Below, in pieces: positions 45,236 through 56,169 of a stretch of 64,000 bases of DNA. The stretch is from Myotis daubentonii (taxonomy: Eukaryota; Chordata; Mammalia; Chiroptera; Vespertilionidae). Every line of letters begins with the position of its first letter. Positions within the stretch are counted from its first letter, which is position 1. Position numbers and translations under genes: made by a program. The notes below the pieces were generated by a model that made no database searches, was not told the origin of the DNA, and saw only the letters and a program-made list of their open reading frames with translations. The stretch is taken from NCBI RefSeq assembly GCF_963259705.1, contig NC_081849.1:52610093-52674092 (forward strand). Reading direction: 5' to 3'.

Positions 45236-46020
45236 AAAATACTTCTCACTTTTAAAAATTTCAATTCTCCATCTAATGTCCGCCAAATAACTGTAGCTCC
45301 TTTAATCTCTACTCAAAGCCTTATTTTCCAACATACAAGTTATTTTAATTGTCCTTTCTTAAAGCAGAAGAATAAAGGTAATAGGGAGATAAAGGAGAAC
45401 TGCAAGATGGAGGTGCTTGTAGGTACGCAATAAAGTTACATCTGAAGGGGAAAAACCTGAGAGCTGCAGGTCTAGAGGCCGTGTGCATGCTTCCCGAGGT
45501 AGAGAGCGGTTTTATCCATTATATGAAAAGCATCTATCACATGGTCAGCCTTTCCATTTTAAAGAAAATATGTTTTCTGGGTTTACAAAGGCACTTTCTT
45601 CCTGGTACTGATTTCCCATCTCTGTGGCAGCAATTTAAGTTCATCTCTGAGTGACAGCTAATGTTGATCAGTGAGAACTAGTGAATGATAGCTTCCAAAG
45701 AAACAGCCAAGAAACCCTTCAAGGTATCAGAAAGCTTTTGGTGAATAATCTGTTTTTGATTTAGAGCCCTGTAAGAAAAGGGCTTTTTAAAGATGTCATG
45801 AGTTTCACTGTCCTTTTCCTTCTCTATCCCCGGATTCAGCCTGGGGTATTTATAGCACAGTAATGGTTACATTCTTTGTGCTCAAGGCAGAAGATTTTCA
45901 TTTCTTTATAGAATTAATCATTCATAAGGTAGAGGGACAATTTTTGTCAGCCTTTGCATTTTGACATTTTGGTCTTATACTTAGTTTGACACTGACACTT
46001 CTTTGTTTGTTTTTATTTCC
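45236..46020. other. unassigned sequence left of the exon-like segment
   Basis: No named repeat. Composition is mixed and not monotonous. Words such as ggggtatttatagcacagta could be regulatory, but nothing is demonstrable. Confidence 0.4.
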
Positions 46021-46023
46021 TAG

Positions 46024-46120
46024 GTGGCAACACTAAGAATTGATGGAAGTCTTTTATTTTTTTTTGCCAACTCAATGCACCCAAGAGAATATGGGATGAC
46101 TGCCAATTACAGAAATGGAG
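46024..46120 (+). other. exon-like segment with splice-type borders
   Basis: A pyrimidine-rich tract ending ttatttcctag at 46023 precedes, and gtaggaagtg follows at 46121, giving good acceptor and donor matches. Of three plus frames only the one beginning at the first base is open throughout the 97 bases; it would encode about 32 residues starting VATLRIDG and ending in NYRNG, with a Leu-Leu-Phe-Phe-Phe run from T9. I do not recognise the peptide. It may be an exon of a gene whose other exons lie outside the window, a lncRNA exon, or chance. Confidence 0.25.
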
Positions 46121-46254
46121 GTAGGAAGTGATCTTTAAATATGATGGTATACCTCTCATTTTAGTGTCCTGAAGTGTTTAATATTCATGTGATCAGAAAT
46201 GTTTTTCTCATCTTCCAACTTTTCCAAATAATAGTTATAATTCATTGTTATATT

Positions 46255-46440
46255 TGCAGGTTCTATGTTAAGTAGCGTATATACTCTCCTGATAAATATA
46301 TATTGGTATTTTGATGTTATAGATGAAAACATTTAGGTTAAGTAAGTTGCCTAAAGTTACAGGAACAGAACCAACATTTGTATCAAGATCTATTTGATTT
46401 TGAAAGCTATACTTTTAAGCACTCCATTCTGCTGACTCCA
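46255..46440 (-). repeat. MIR-like remnant (minus)
   Basis: ttctatgttaagtagcgtat, gttatagatgaaaacattta, taagttgcctaaagttacag and tacttttaagcactccattc follow antisense MIR order. Confidence 0.7.
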
Positions 46441-48340
46441 ACAATACATTTTCAAGTATTTAAACCAATAGGATGTAAGCAACTTTCTCTTCTCATTCTT
46501 TTAACTTTGCCTATGGGAACATTGCAGAATGTTATTTGTTTACTGTATATGGCAATACTCTTCTTAGAGTAATAATACCAACTGCTAACTATCTTTTGGG
46601 TTCTTATTTGATACTGCTGATAGTTAATTGGACCTATAATATCCACTTCAACCATACAGGGTTCACTACCGTTGAGGCATTAACCTACTGGATTGTTTGG
46701 TTTTTATTTTCCTCAAGACTCTTTTCCAATTTAAATTGCAAGATTCTAGGGTTGTTTTTATTTTTTTTTATTTTCAATGCTTTATTTTGCCCAGATGTTC
46801 ATTTTGAGAATTGCTCTGTGATGTAAAAATTGAAAGCTAGATGGAGACTTTGCATGATGGCAAGTCTGTTGTTTTCAAACTACTTGAATTGGACATTATC
46901 CCATGTTCTTGGTTAATTAATTGTCTTATCTTGGTCATACTAGTATCTAGCTACTGGGAAGAGGTTTTTTCTTTTTCAGCTTCCCACTCTTTTATACATG
47001 ACTGATATAAGAGTTGAATGTAAAGAGGGTCATAAAAGAAATGGGTTGTGCAATTTCAGAGAAAAAAATAAATTAATTTTTCCCAAGGGATGGCAAGAGA
47101 ATTTCTTGGAATAGGTGGTATGTGGTTTGTTTTCTGTTTTAACTTTCTTGTGAAAATATGCTAATTTTATAATTAATCTAAATTATACTTTTTGGAATGG
47201 AGCAGATAGGATTTTGACAAGTGGATGGAAGGCATCACAGTGAAATGTTTATGTTCTACACATTTTAAATAAAAAACATGAATTTTACCTTGGAAAGTAA
47301 AACATGTGAACTTTGCTATTTATCTTTCTAATATCATGATAATCAAAGAAGGAAGAAGATAGGGAAGGTAAAAGGGAGGGTGGTAGGAGGAAGGAAGCAA
47401 AGCCAAATATTTTAGATAAACTTCTTATCCATAATTAAAAGCTGAAGTAGGTAGCTGAAGTATAGGATTATCTATAATTTCAGGAAATTTCACAGTGTTT
47501 TCTCCTTCACTTTTAGTTGGTGTCTACATATAAATTCAAATTTATATTAGCTGGCATTTCCTAGTTGAGAATTCTTTTATGTATGTGCACCTAATCCTCC
47601 CCTTCAATAAGCCAGAGAGAGTTGGGGGATTTTCTTTCTGAGAAGTTCTTGTTCATTTAACTCTTAATGTGCTCCATTCCAGAGAACAATCCAATCCCTA
47701 CTCCAGACAATATTAGCTTGCTCCCAAGTGTCTAACAATTCTCTAAGAAGCACTATTATCATGTCATAGTACTGTGTTGTGCAAATGATAGCTTATAAAT
47801 GACAAGTAGTCACATTATAGTGTTTTCAGTGCTATTCAGATTGTGAAGTCAGAGACATCGCAGAGCTAGTCTGCTGCTGAAGTAGTAAAATAAATATTTT
47901 TATTCAAATGCATTAAGTGGTTGGGGAGTCATACATTGAAGTAAAATGGAAAAGGAGCACTTATTCAGAGATAAATTTGACAGGGGAATCTCAGAGCTAC
48001 TGCCTGCATAATCATAGTACAGGGAATGAGAAATCCTGTGATGGAATTTACAGCAATGGTTTAACACTGAATGACTCTAATAAAGAAAGTGTGGAGGCTG
48101 GACATTTTATCAATTATTGAAAGATACTTGATGCTGCTTGGGCCGTCTCGATATAACTCAGCCTCTTCAATTACAAATGTGACCCAACCAAATCCCAGAG
48201 ACCTGAAACCCTGAGGAATAGTTCCCTTTTGCCTTTACTCTAACATGTTTGTGGGGTTGTGGTTGTCATTATTTTCAATTGCATATGTAGTCAGGAAACG
48301 GGAAATAAAGAGAAAAGGACCAAAATATAAAATGGATTCT
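46441..48340. other. unassigned sequence
   Basis: About 1.9 kb of AT-rich DNA. 47340-47400 is purine-rich (ggaaggtaaaagggagggtg). No repeat or gene recognised; frames at 46536-46826 and 47917-48120 lack any domain. Confidence 0.45.
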
Positions 48341-48342
48341 AG

Positions 48343-48572
48343 CCCTACCTGGTTTGGCTCCATGGATAGAGCATTGGCCTTGGATTGAAGGTTCCCAGGT
48401 TCTATTCCAGTCAAGGGTGCATGCCTGGGTTGTGAACTCAGTCCCTAGTAGGGAGCTGTGCAGGAGGCAGTGGATCAATCTTATTATTGATGTTCTATCT
48501 CTCTCTACCCCTTCCTTCCTCTCTGAAATAAATAAAAATATAAATAAATAAACTAATTAATTAAATTAATTA
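48343..48572 (+). mobile_element. VES SINE, plus (first of a pair)
   Basis: Head gccctacctggtttggctcc, B-box relic ggttctattccagtcaag, body and a (TAAA)/(TTAA) tail. An adjacent SINE of a different VES subtype begins within a few bases. Confidence 0.93.
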
Positions 48573-48575
48573 TAC

Positions 48576-48780
48576 AGTCTGGCTAATGCGGCTCAGTGGT
48601 TGAACATCAACCTTTGCATGAACCAATAGGTAGCCAGTTCAATACCAAATCAGGGCACATGCCCAGGTTGTGGGCTCAATCCCCTGTAGGGGGCGTGTAG
48701 GAGGCAACTGATCGATATTGCTAGCTCTTTATCCTTCTCATCTTCCTCTCTCTCTAAAATCAATAAAACAACATATTTTT
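48576..48780 (+). mobile_element. VES SINE, plus (second of a pair)
   Basis: Head ctggctaatgcggctcagtg with ttgaacatcaacctttgcat, a subtype with a different head from the first copy, then body and tail tctaaaatcaataaaacaac. It inserted into or next to the first SINE's AT tail, a preferred L1-endonuclease target. Confidence 0.9.
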
Positions 48781-49300
48781 AAATGAATTGTGCACATACT
48801 CATGGAGTTCCTTTTAGTGGAAAATTGTGTTTATCTCTGAAATAATAAGTAGGGTTTGAATCTCTGACATCCTTTGAACAGGAAATAATAAATGATATGT
48901 AGTTATCATTCAAACAATGCATTATTATCAATAACATAATAATTTAATGTTATTGATAGTTTCTGGATATTGCTGTTGTGGATCAGGAATAGTAAAAATA
49001 TAAGCTGTTGGTCATTTATTTTGTCCATAAGTGAATGGTGCAAAGAAATCCAGGTAGATGTAATATGACAAGTATTGGGATAATTTCCAGTTTTGCTAAA
49101 AGTGAAAATACAGTACTTATTTTGCAACTTTCATTGAAAGTTTAAAATAAAATGCAAAGTTTCAAACCTATCAAAATTCTATTAGTAAGACATTAGCATT
49201 ATTAACCCATGGAAGTATTAGGTTATAAAATCCTAATGAATAGGATTTCTAATATTTTGAGAACACTACCAAGGCTCCAAAGGTATTTAGACCTCTCAAT
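48781..49300. other. unassigned AT-rich sequence
   Basis: No feature recognised. Confidence 0.5.
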
Positions 49301-49315
49301 AAAAGTATTTAATTC

Positions 49316-49529
49316 GGCCCTAGCTGGTTTGGCTCGGTGGATAGAGCGTCAGCCTGTGGACTGGAGGGTCCCAGGTTCGATTCCGGTCAAGGGCATGTAC
49401 CTGGGTTGCGACACTCCCCAGCAGGGGTGTGCAGGAGGCAGCTGATCGATGTTTCTCTTTCATTGATGTTTCTGACTCTATATCTCTCTCCCTTCCTCTC
49501 TGTAAAAAATCAATAAAATATATATATAA
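49316..49529 (+). mobile_element. VES SINE, plus, young copy
   Basis: Nearly consensus-like: ggccctagctggtttggctc, gatagagcgtcagcctgtgg, ggttcgattccggtcaaggg with intact B-box and a CT tail ending atcaataaaatatat. A perfect 15-bp target duplication aaaagtatttaattc lies at 49301-49315 and 49530-49544. Least decayed SINE in the window. Confidence 0.97.
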
Positions 49530-49744
49530 AAAAGTATTTAATTCTGATCAATCAACATTTAATGAATAAAATAATTATTTTTAAATGTCAAAATTTCAAA
49601 AATTTAATCATATATTCTCAATGGACTTAAAACCTTATAAACTTTTGCTTAAGTGATTATTACAAACCAATAGTTTTAAGAAATCAAATGTTAACACATA
49701 TGTCCACTTGAGGTAGCATCACTTAAATAGTAGTAGTTAAAATA

Positions 49745-50445
49745 TATTATTATTTGCTCCTTCGTATTTACCCCAATGAATTAAAAACATATGTTCATAC
49801 AAAAATATGTGCACAGATTTTTATGGCAGCTTTACCCATAATTGCCAAAATTGAAGCTATCAAAACTACTTGATTAAGTGGATAATCTGTGTATTAGTCA
49901 ATGCTAAATATGAAATGATTTATCAAGACATGAAAAGATATAGAATAAACTTAAATAATACATATTACTATGTGAAAGAAGCCAATTTGAAAATGCTGTA
50001 TGATTCTCACTATGTAACTTCCCAGAAAAGACAAAACTACAGATATATAAAAAACATCAGAGGTTGGCAGGGGATGGGAGTGAGGGATGAATAGGTGGAG
50101 TGCAGAGGATATTGAGGGCAGTAAAACTACTCTGTATGATAATACAATGGTGAATAGATATCATTATACATTTTTCAAAACTGAAAGAATGTATAACACT
50201 AAGAGAGAACCCTAATGTAAAATTATGTGTCAATGTAGTTTTACTACAATGTAGGTTCACTGTAACAAATGTACCACTGTGGTATGGGATGTTGGTAGTT
50301 TGGTATGGGATGTAGGTTGTGAGCATGTAGGGCCAGGGGATATATGGAACTCTCTGTACTTTCTGTTAAATTATGCTGTGAACCCAAAACTTCTCTAAGA
50401 CCTATAGTATATTAATTAAATAATAAGCAACAACAAATATATATA
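49745..50445 (+). repeat. old L1 (L1M-type) 3' region, plus
   Basis: ORF2 end and 3' UTR words occur in order: atggcagctttacccataat, gtatgattctcactatgtaa, ttcccagaaaagacaaaact, atgtgtcaatgtagttttac, ggatatatggaactctctgt. Degraded and without poly(A) signal. Confidence 0.8.
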
Positions 50446-51590
50446 TAATTTTCATTGCTTGACCATAACTCATTTCATCTCTAATGGGCTGTATTGAATT
50501 TCATTTGAAAGATTAAGAAAACCAACCAGTGTTCTCAGAAATAGTTTAAAACGGTTAATTGTTAAAACACGTAATTGCATAAAGCTGAATCTTACCCTAT
50601 TTAGTTTCCATTTTGCAGGGGACTATATTTGTCAGCTATTTCAAGAACACCAAATTCTCAATATATATCGGTGTGCCACCAACTCTTAGCCAAAGCCTGA
50701 TTCTTGAGTAAGAAAGGCCCTTCATTTAGAATGAGTGAAAGTCACAGTTTAGTGTAATCAACTAGTAGGTTAAAGGAAGGTGACGTTGTGGCCCATACTC
50801 ATTACATGATGCTCTAGGGATGGACAGTTTGATTCAGTATCTTCATAGGGGATATCTAAGTATTTTTTTGGGTGATTTAAAAGAACAGGGTTATACTTTC
50901 ATCAGTGTTTGGGGAAATAAATGAGCAGGGATGTGAGATAATGGGGTGGGAGGGCTGAGGTATCAGTGAATCTAATACCCGCCACAAACCTCCTTAGCTA
51001 TAAATATACTTTATTGTATGATCACGTTCATATAAGATGAATATAGACTTAACAAATGCTCAGCATGTGCCTACAGAGTTGTAGACTTTTGGCTGTATTA
51101 TTTATCTGCTTCCTGATCTTTCAGAAAACATGAAATAATTATAATTATTAAAAAAAATCAACACAGCAAGGATTCCTAAGAATCATCCTTTCACTACCAC
51201 TCCCAGGCTTCTCAAATCACTGACAATTATTTGAGAACTTTGTTACCCAGTTTAAAATTACTGGTCGTGTCATTTCAGCACAATAGCCATGAACAGTAGT
51301 TATATAGCCTCCCTGGGATTAACAAGATCAGGATTTAAGAAAAAAAATTTGACTTCAAAGGCCTTGGTGTTTTCCTGATTGAATGGAAAAAGGGATTTAA
51401 AATGATGCCAAGTAAAGGCATTGAAAGTAGAAAATAAGCACTAACATTGTATTTTTGCTTTTTCTTATCAGTTTATCAGTTAATAAAGAGCATAATCTAT
51501 TTGTACCTGTTTCTGCCTTAGGAGTTAGAGGAAGATAATGAAAATATTTTCTGTCTGTTTTCAAATTATAAGCTGTTGTTTCCAAAGAAA
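50446..51590. other. unassigned sequence
   Basis: No recognised repeat, gene or RNA. Confidence 0.5.
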
Positions 51591-51960
51591 GTCAAAACTC
51601 ATGTATATTATCACATTACTTTTCTCAGGGGACTGCAGTAACCATAGTGATTGTAATTACCTGGCATCATTAACTTTATACATTCTACCTGATATGGGAG
51701 GTTCGCATTAAGAAAATCTGCATATGCAGGAAGTGAATGTCCCTTTGCAGGGAGCTAATGTCATTAAACATTTAGGCAGTCCCTACCCAGCAAAGGCATT
51801 TCCACTGGGATATGCATTACAGTATGCCCTTTATAGTTACTGAGGCACAGGCATCTATTTCCAAACCCTAAAAAGTAAAACCTCTTTTAGAGGAAAATAT
51901 TAGAAAGCAGCAGCTATTTTAACAAATCTGATATTTGACTGGAATTTCAAATATCTGACC
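51591..51960. other. repeat-free balanced block (candidate conserved element)
   Basis: Non-monotonous sequence with motifs such as gattgtaattacc, ctgcatatgcagg (an 11-bp palindrome-like E-box-containing word at about 51718) and gatatgcattac (octamer-like). Composition suits an enhancer but this is not demonstrable from one sequence. Confidence 0.25.
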
Positions 51961-52022
51961 CCAAGATTATTAGAACACACAGTTAAGGATAATACACTTT
52001 CAATATGTTGGGGCTCTTGCAC

Positions 52023-52046
52023 TGTGTGTGTGTGTGTGTGTGTGTG
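52023..52046. repeat. (TG)12 microsatellite
   Basis: Uninterrupted TG run followed by catgcgcaccc. The histidine/threonine frame on the minus strand is its shadow. Confidence 0.95.
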
Positions 52047-52334
52047 CATGCGCACCCATGCCCACACAAAATATAGGTCATCAGTGACCTATATTTTAAA
52101 ACACTTTTTGTTATATGTTGGTAGTTTTCTATTTTTATTGACCAATTTAATCTAGTAACCATTAATGATTTCCAGTGAAGAAATAATGGTAAACAAACAG
52201 TAGACAAAATAAGAAAGAAAAAAAAGGGAAATTCTTAAGTAACAAATTCAGACTTTTAATTCCTATACATAAGAGCAGAATAATAAAAAAGAGCTTCACA
52301 TTCCTTTTTGTTTGGAGTAGATATTCTTGAACTT
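52047..52334. other. unassigned sequence
   Basis: A nearly perfect inverted repeat aaaatataggtcatcagtga against cctatatttt lies at 52067-52097. Otherwise nothing. Confidence 0.5.
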
Positions 52335-52336
52335 TT

Positions 52337-52562
52337 CTTTTCTTTTTTAATATATATATCTTTAATTTCTTTATTGGTTAAGGTATTGCATTCAGAGAGA
52401 AGGAGAGAGAGAGCGATAGAAACATCAATGATGAGAGAGAATCATAGCCTGCACTGGGGATCAAATCAAGCCTGGAACCCAGGCTTGTGCCCTGATCAGG
52501 AATTGAACCAAGACCTTCTTGTTCATAGTTCGATGCTCAACTGCTGAGCCACACTGGCAGAG
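52337..52562 (-). mobile_element. VES SINE, minus, with altered tail
   Basis: Head at right (actgctgagccacactggcag), body with a deletion after gagaatcat (missing the usual gatcagctgcctcctgc block) and an extended T-rich tail. Weak duplication: cttgaacttttc left, cttgatctttttg right. Confidence 0.85.
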
Positions 52563-52769
52563 CTCTTGATCTTTTTGTAACCCCAGAGTTCTGTTAGTCT
52601 ATAGAAAATCTGCCAGAGGGAGCAGGTGAAGAATGGGCACTCATACCCTCATATTCTTGTCCTGTCAATGCTCAAGGAATGCTCAGAAGTACTTGGCTCT
52701 CTAAATTCTGTTTGCCACACTAGGGTCAAGATCAACTATTAAGAACAATGCTATTAACCATAATAAATA

Positions 52770-53766
52770 CTATGAGATTTTCACCCTTCATTTTGTTTAT
52801 GTGGTATATTGCCGGGGTTCATGTCCCAGCATCAAGAAGGGTTCAGGAATCTGGAAAAGGCTGTGTGCAGATGACATAGTAATCCAGAGACTAATAGAGT
52901 CCAGAGACAAGATATAATTTTGAAAGGCATTGGGGGTCAGAGGACCTTCAACTAAAGGAACTGAAGAGTTCCTCCTTGTCTAGAACCCTTGCCTTTATTA
53001 ACACAATTTGTCCTAAGGCAAGGTGGAAATAATACACTTCAAAGGGTAAGGTTTTAAAGGATACAGAAGCATTGTCAGTTTGGGGAATAGCCTACGGCTG
53101 TTCAGGTGTTTGGCCAGTAGGAGGCAATAACATGTAGATTAAGATGCCCTTTAACTGTCTGGCAGCCACAATCAGTTTCCTATTCAGGTTTGGGGAAATG
53201 CCTTTAGCCATTCCCAACAGGTGACTACATGTGTGACTCAACCCTGTTGAGTCCCCAAGTCTCATCAACCTTTTGATGAAACTCTTGAAATTATGGCATG
53301 CTGGAATTGGTCTACGGCAGTATATCATGTTTATTGATTTGTGGATATTGTACCAACCTTGTATCCCTGGAATCAATCCTACTACTTCATGGTGTATGAT
53401 CTTTTTAATGTATTACTGGATCTGGTTTGCAAATATGTTTGAGGATTTTAGCATCTGTGTTCATCAGGGATATTAGCCTGTAATTTTTTTTCTTTGTAGT
53501 GTTTCTCTCTGGTTTTGGAATTTTATGACAATGCTGGCCTCATAAAATGAGCTTGGGAGTATTTCCTCTTCTTGTATATTTGGAAATAGTTTGAGTAGGA
53601 AAGGTGTTCTTCTTTATATGTTTGGTAAAATTTACTTGGTCCAGGAGTTTTGTTTGTTGGGAGTTTATTGATTACTATTTCAATTTAATTTGTTGTAATG
53701 GGTCTATTTAGATTTTCTGTTTCAGTTTTGGAATATTGTATGTTTCTAAAAATTTATCCATTTAAT
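52770..53766 (-). mobile_element. L1, inverted 5' segment (ORF2 antisense), split by an LTR
   Basis: Antisense ORF2 text, matching the reverse-transcriptase region: ttcattttgtttatgtgg then, past the LTR, tttattgatttgtggatatt, ggcctcataaaatgagcttg and ggtccaggagttttgtttg. It flips at about 53767 to sense L1. This is the expected product of twin priming during target-primed reverse transcription. Frames are interrupted; not active. Confidence 0.9.
52810..53319 (-). mobile_element. solo LTR (class II-like), minus, inside the L1
   Basis: 510 bp beginning TGCCGGGG and ending CGGCA, with a perfect 6-bp target duplication gtatat at 52804-52809 and 53320-53325. Read on the minus strand, start and end resemble the LTR at 9262 (tgcc...cc...ccagc start, ctgggac-tgaaccccg end), and tttatt at 52994-52999 supplies AATAAA. 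Removing it joins atgtggtatat to catgtttattg, restoring L1. No internal viral genes remain. Confidence 0.9.
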
Positions 53767-54667
53767 AACTTATAAAACTCAACACCAAACAAAACAAACA
53801 AACAAATAATTCAATAAAAAATGGGCAAAGGACCTAAATAGACACTTTTCCAACGAGGACATAGAGATGGCCAATAGACATATTAAAAGATGCTCAAGAT
53901 CATTATCATGAGAGAATTACAAATTAAACTGCAATTAGATATCACTTCATACCTGCCAGAATGGCTATCATCAACAAATCAACAAGCAATGTTGGGGAGG
54001 ATGTGGAGAAAAGGGAACCCTCATGTACTGTTGGTGAGAATGCAGAATGGTGCAGCCACTGTGGAAAGCAGTATTGATTTACCTCAAAAAATTAAAAATG
54101 GAACTGCTTTATGACCCAGTGATTCCACTTCTAGGAATATATCTCAAGAATCCAGAAACACCAATCAGAAAAAACATATATGCACCCCTATGTTCATAGC
54201 AGTGTTATTTACAATAGTCAATATTTGGAAGCAGCCCAAGTGCTCATCAGTAGATGAGTGAATAAAAAAGCTGTGGTACATTTACACAATGAAATACTAC
54301 TTGGCCATAAAAAAAAAAAGAAAGAAAGAAAGAAAAAGAAAAAAAAAAGAAATCTTACCCTTTGCAACAGCATGGATGGACCTGGAGAGAATTATGCTAA
54401 GTGAAATAAGCCAGTCAGAGAAAGACAAGTACTATGTGATTTCACTTATATGTGGAATCTAAAGAACAAAAACTAACAAAATATAAACAGACAAATAGAT
54501 ACAGAGAACAGACTGACAGCTATCAAAGGGGAGGGAGACCTGGTGGCTGAGTGAAACAGTTGAAGGTGTTAAGCCAAAGAAAAGCAATTCATAGACATTG
54601 AGAACAGTGTGGTGATTACCAAAGATAAAGGGGGGTGGGGCAGATAGAAGAGGGTAAAGGGAGAATA
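53767..54667 (+). mobile_element. L1, sense segment (ORF2 C-terminus and start of 3' UTR)
   Basis: Sense L1 follows the inversion point: aaaatgggcaaaggacctaa, gatatcacttcatacctgcc, gtactgttggtgagaatgc, gacccagtgattccacttct, caatgaaatactacttggcc, then 3' UTR. An (A)n(AAAG)n expansion lies at 54309-54351. The C-terminal cysteine-rich part is broken by stops. Interrupted at 54668 by a MITE and completed at 54943. Confidence 0.92.
54309..54351. repeat. A-rich (AAAG)n tract within L1
   Basis: Expanded A/AAAG run replacing the aaaagaatgaaat motif of ORF2. Slippage-prone simple repeat. Confidence 0.9.
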
Positions 54668-54940
54668 CAGTGGGGCCTTGAGTTTAATTCGTTCCGTGAC
54701 AGAGCTCGTAACTCAAGTTACTCGTATGTCAAATCAACAGTGAACGAGTGAGACACATGATGCTGGGCTGATGTTGTGGCGTTCACTGTGACGTTCGCTG
54801 TGCCAACTAGCGGTGGGGTATCTGAAGCTGGCTTGTAACCCGAATTTTAGCTCGCAACTCAAAGCAAAAAATCGGCTGAGAGACGGTTCATATCTCGAAA
54901 AACTCATTAGTCGGGACACTCGTAAGTCAAGGCCCCACTG
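54668..54940. mobile_element. Tc1/mariner-superfamily MITE (Tigger-like), inside the L1 3' UTR
   Basis: 273 bp bounded by cagtggggccttga and tcaaggccccactg, a 14-bp perfect terminal inverted repeat with longer imperfect arms (ctcgtaactcaag against the right arm). A TA duplication flanks it at 54666-54667 and 54941-54942. No transposase. Removing it restores L1 3' UTR. Superfamily is firm; the family name is not. Confidence 0.9.
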
Positions 54941-54942
54941 TA

Positions 54943-55083
54943 AATGGTGATGGAATGAGATTTGACTTGTGGTGGTGAACACACAACACAATATACAAAT
55001 GATAGTATTATAGAATTGTACACATGAACCCTATGTAATTTTATTAACTAATATCACCCTAATAAATTCAATAAAAATAAAAG
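54943..55083 (+). mobile_element. L1 3' terminus (plus)
   Basis: Remainder of the same L1: aatggtgatggaatgagatt, ggtggtgaacacacaacaca, atatcaccctaataaattca and an AATAAA-containing tail. No clear target duplication was found for the whole element. Confidence 0.9.
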
Positions 55084-56140
55084 AATGTGTTTATAAGCAA
55101 AAAGAAGGAAAAAAAAACATAGCAAAGTACTCATGTACATAGGAAAATGGGGTGACATTTGGCACATGGCAGAGCTGTAGTAATTTCTAGGGAGCTGTTT
55201 TCCAAGTAAGATTCAAAACAACTCATGATTTCTTTTTAGCTATTAACATTTATAGTTTTTCACAATAATAGGAAAATTACCTACTTTCTGGTACAAAATT
55301 ACATCCTAGGAAATTACATTACACATGTAAATTGTGGTGATTTCTTTTCAATCTGTATCTTTTTGGGTTAATTAATTCTTCAAGAGAGGTGATGTATGTC
55401 AGTGTTGAATGAAAAAAAATCACTTTGTACAGTCAATTCACATAGATTTCTTCTATTAGAGTTGAAAGCAATAGAGTTAACAATGATAGTTCAGAGGTAG
55501 CTGAGAAAAGTCATTTTTTTACAAAAATCAAATTATTCCCATGTGTTTTGAAATGTTCTCTACCTGATTAGGAAGTTTATTAAATTCATGTTATATATTT
55601 TATAAGAATGCATACACTGGGTAAATGAATTTAAATATACTTTACCTTTTCTTCCATGGAAATAATGTTGATCTGTTTATTTTATTTGATCACCTTTTAG
55701 ATCAAAATTACAACCTATTTGTGGACACAACATCATTTAACTTAATTTATGTCTGTAACCAAAATCAATTGGTCTCTTATTAAATGGCTATGTTCTTGCT
55801 ATTAATTTTAGATACTGAAATCATTACATGTTTAGATTTTTTTTTTTTTTTGGGGGGGGGAGGGAAAGTAACCATAAAGGCTTTACTGGATTTTTTCTTT
55901 TTTGTCAAAATAGATCTGAGAGCAAGTGTCTGTCAACAGTTATTTTTTACTTTGCAAACAAAACAACTCTTTAAATAATAATATGATTAATTTTTTTTTA
56001 CTGTAACTACTTAAAGATACCGGTCAGTTTATTTAACAATAGTTTTCTAGTATTTCCTGTTTTGGTGCTTGGCAATACTGGCTATTCCCTGAATCATCTA
56101 GGAAACTAAAGGTGATGATTATTGTGTTGATGTGGTGATA
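55084..56140. other. unassigned AT-rich sequence
   Basis: Contains T13G10 at about 55840-55860. No named repeat or gene. Confidence 0.5.
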
Positions 56141-56141
56141 T

Positions 56142-56165
56142 TCTAACCCTAACCCTAATCCTAGT
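56142..56165 (-). repeat. short telomere-like repeat
   Basis: ctaaccctaaccctaatcct is two exact and one or two degenerate CCCTAA units (TTAGGG on the minus strand). Too short to act as a telomere; an interstitial relic or chance. Confidence 0.6.
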
Positions 56166-56169
56166 CCTC

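Noticed and set aside
49316..49390. Possible tRNA gene from A/B-box-like words
   Set aside because: It is the tRNA-derived head of a VES SINE; the cloverleaf arms and CCA-end context are not maintained. The same applies to the other SINE heads.
53092..53376. 94-codon minus frame in the second LTR
   Set aside because: Crosses the LTR/L1 border at 53319-53325 and is not a viral or L1 protein.
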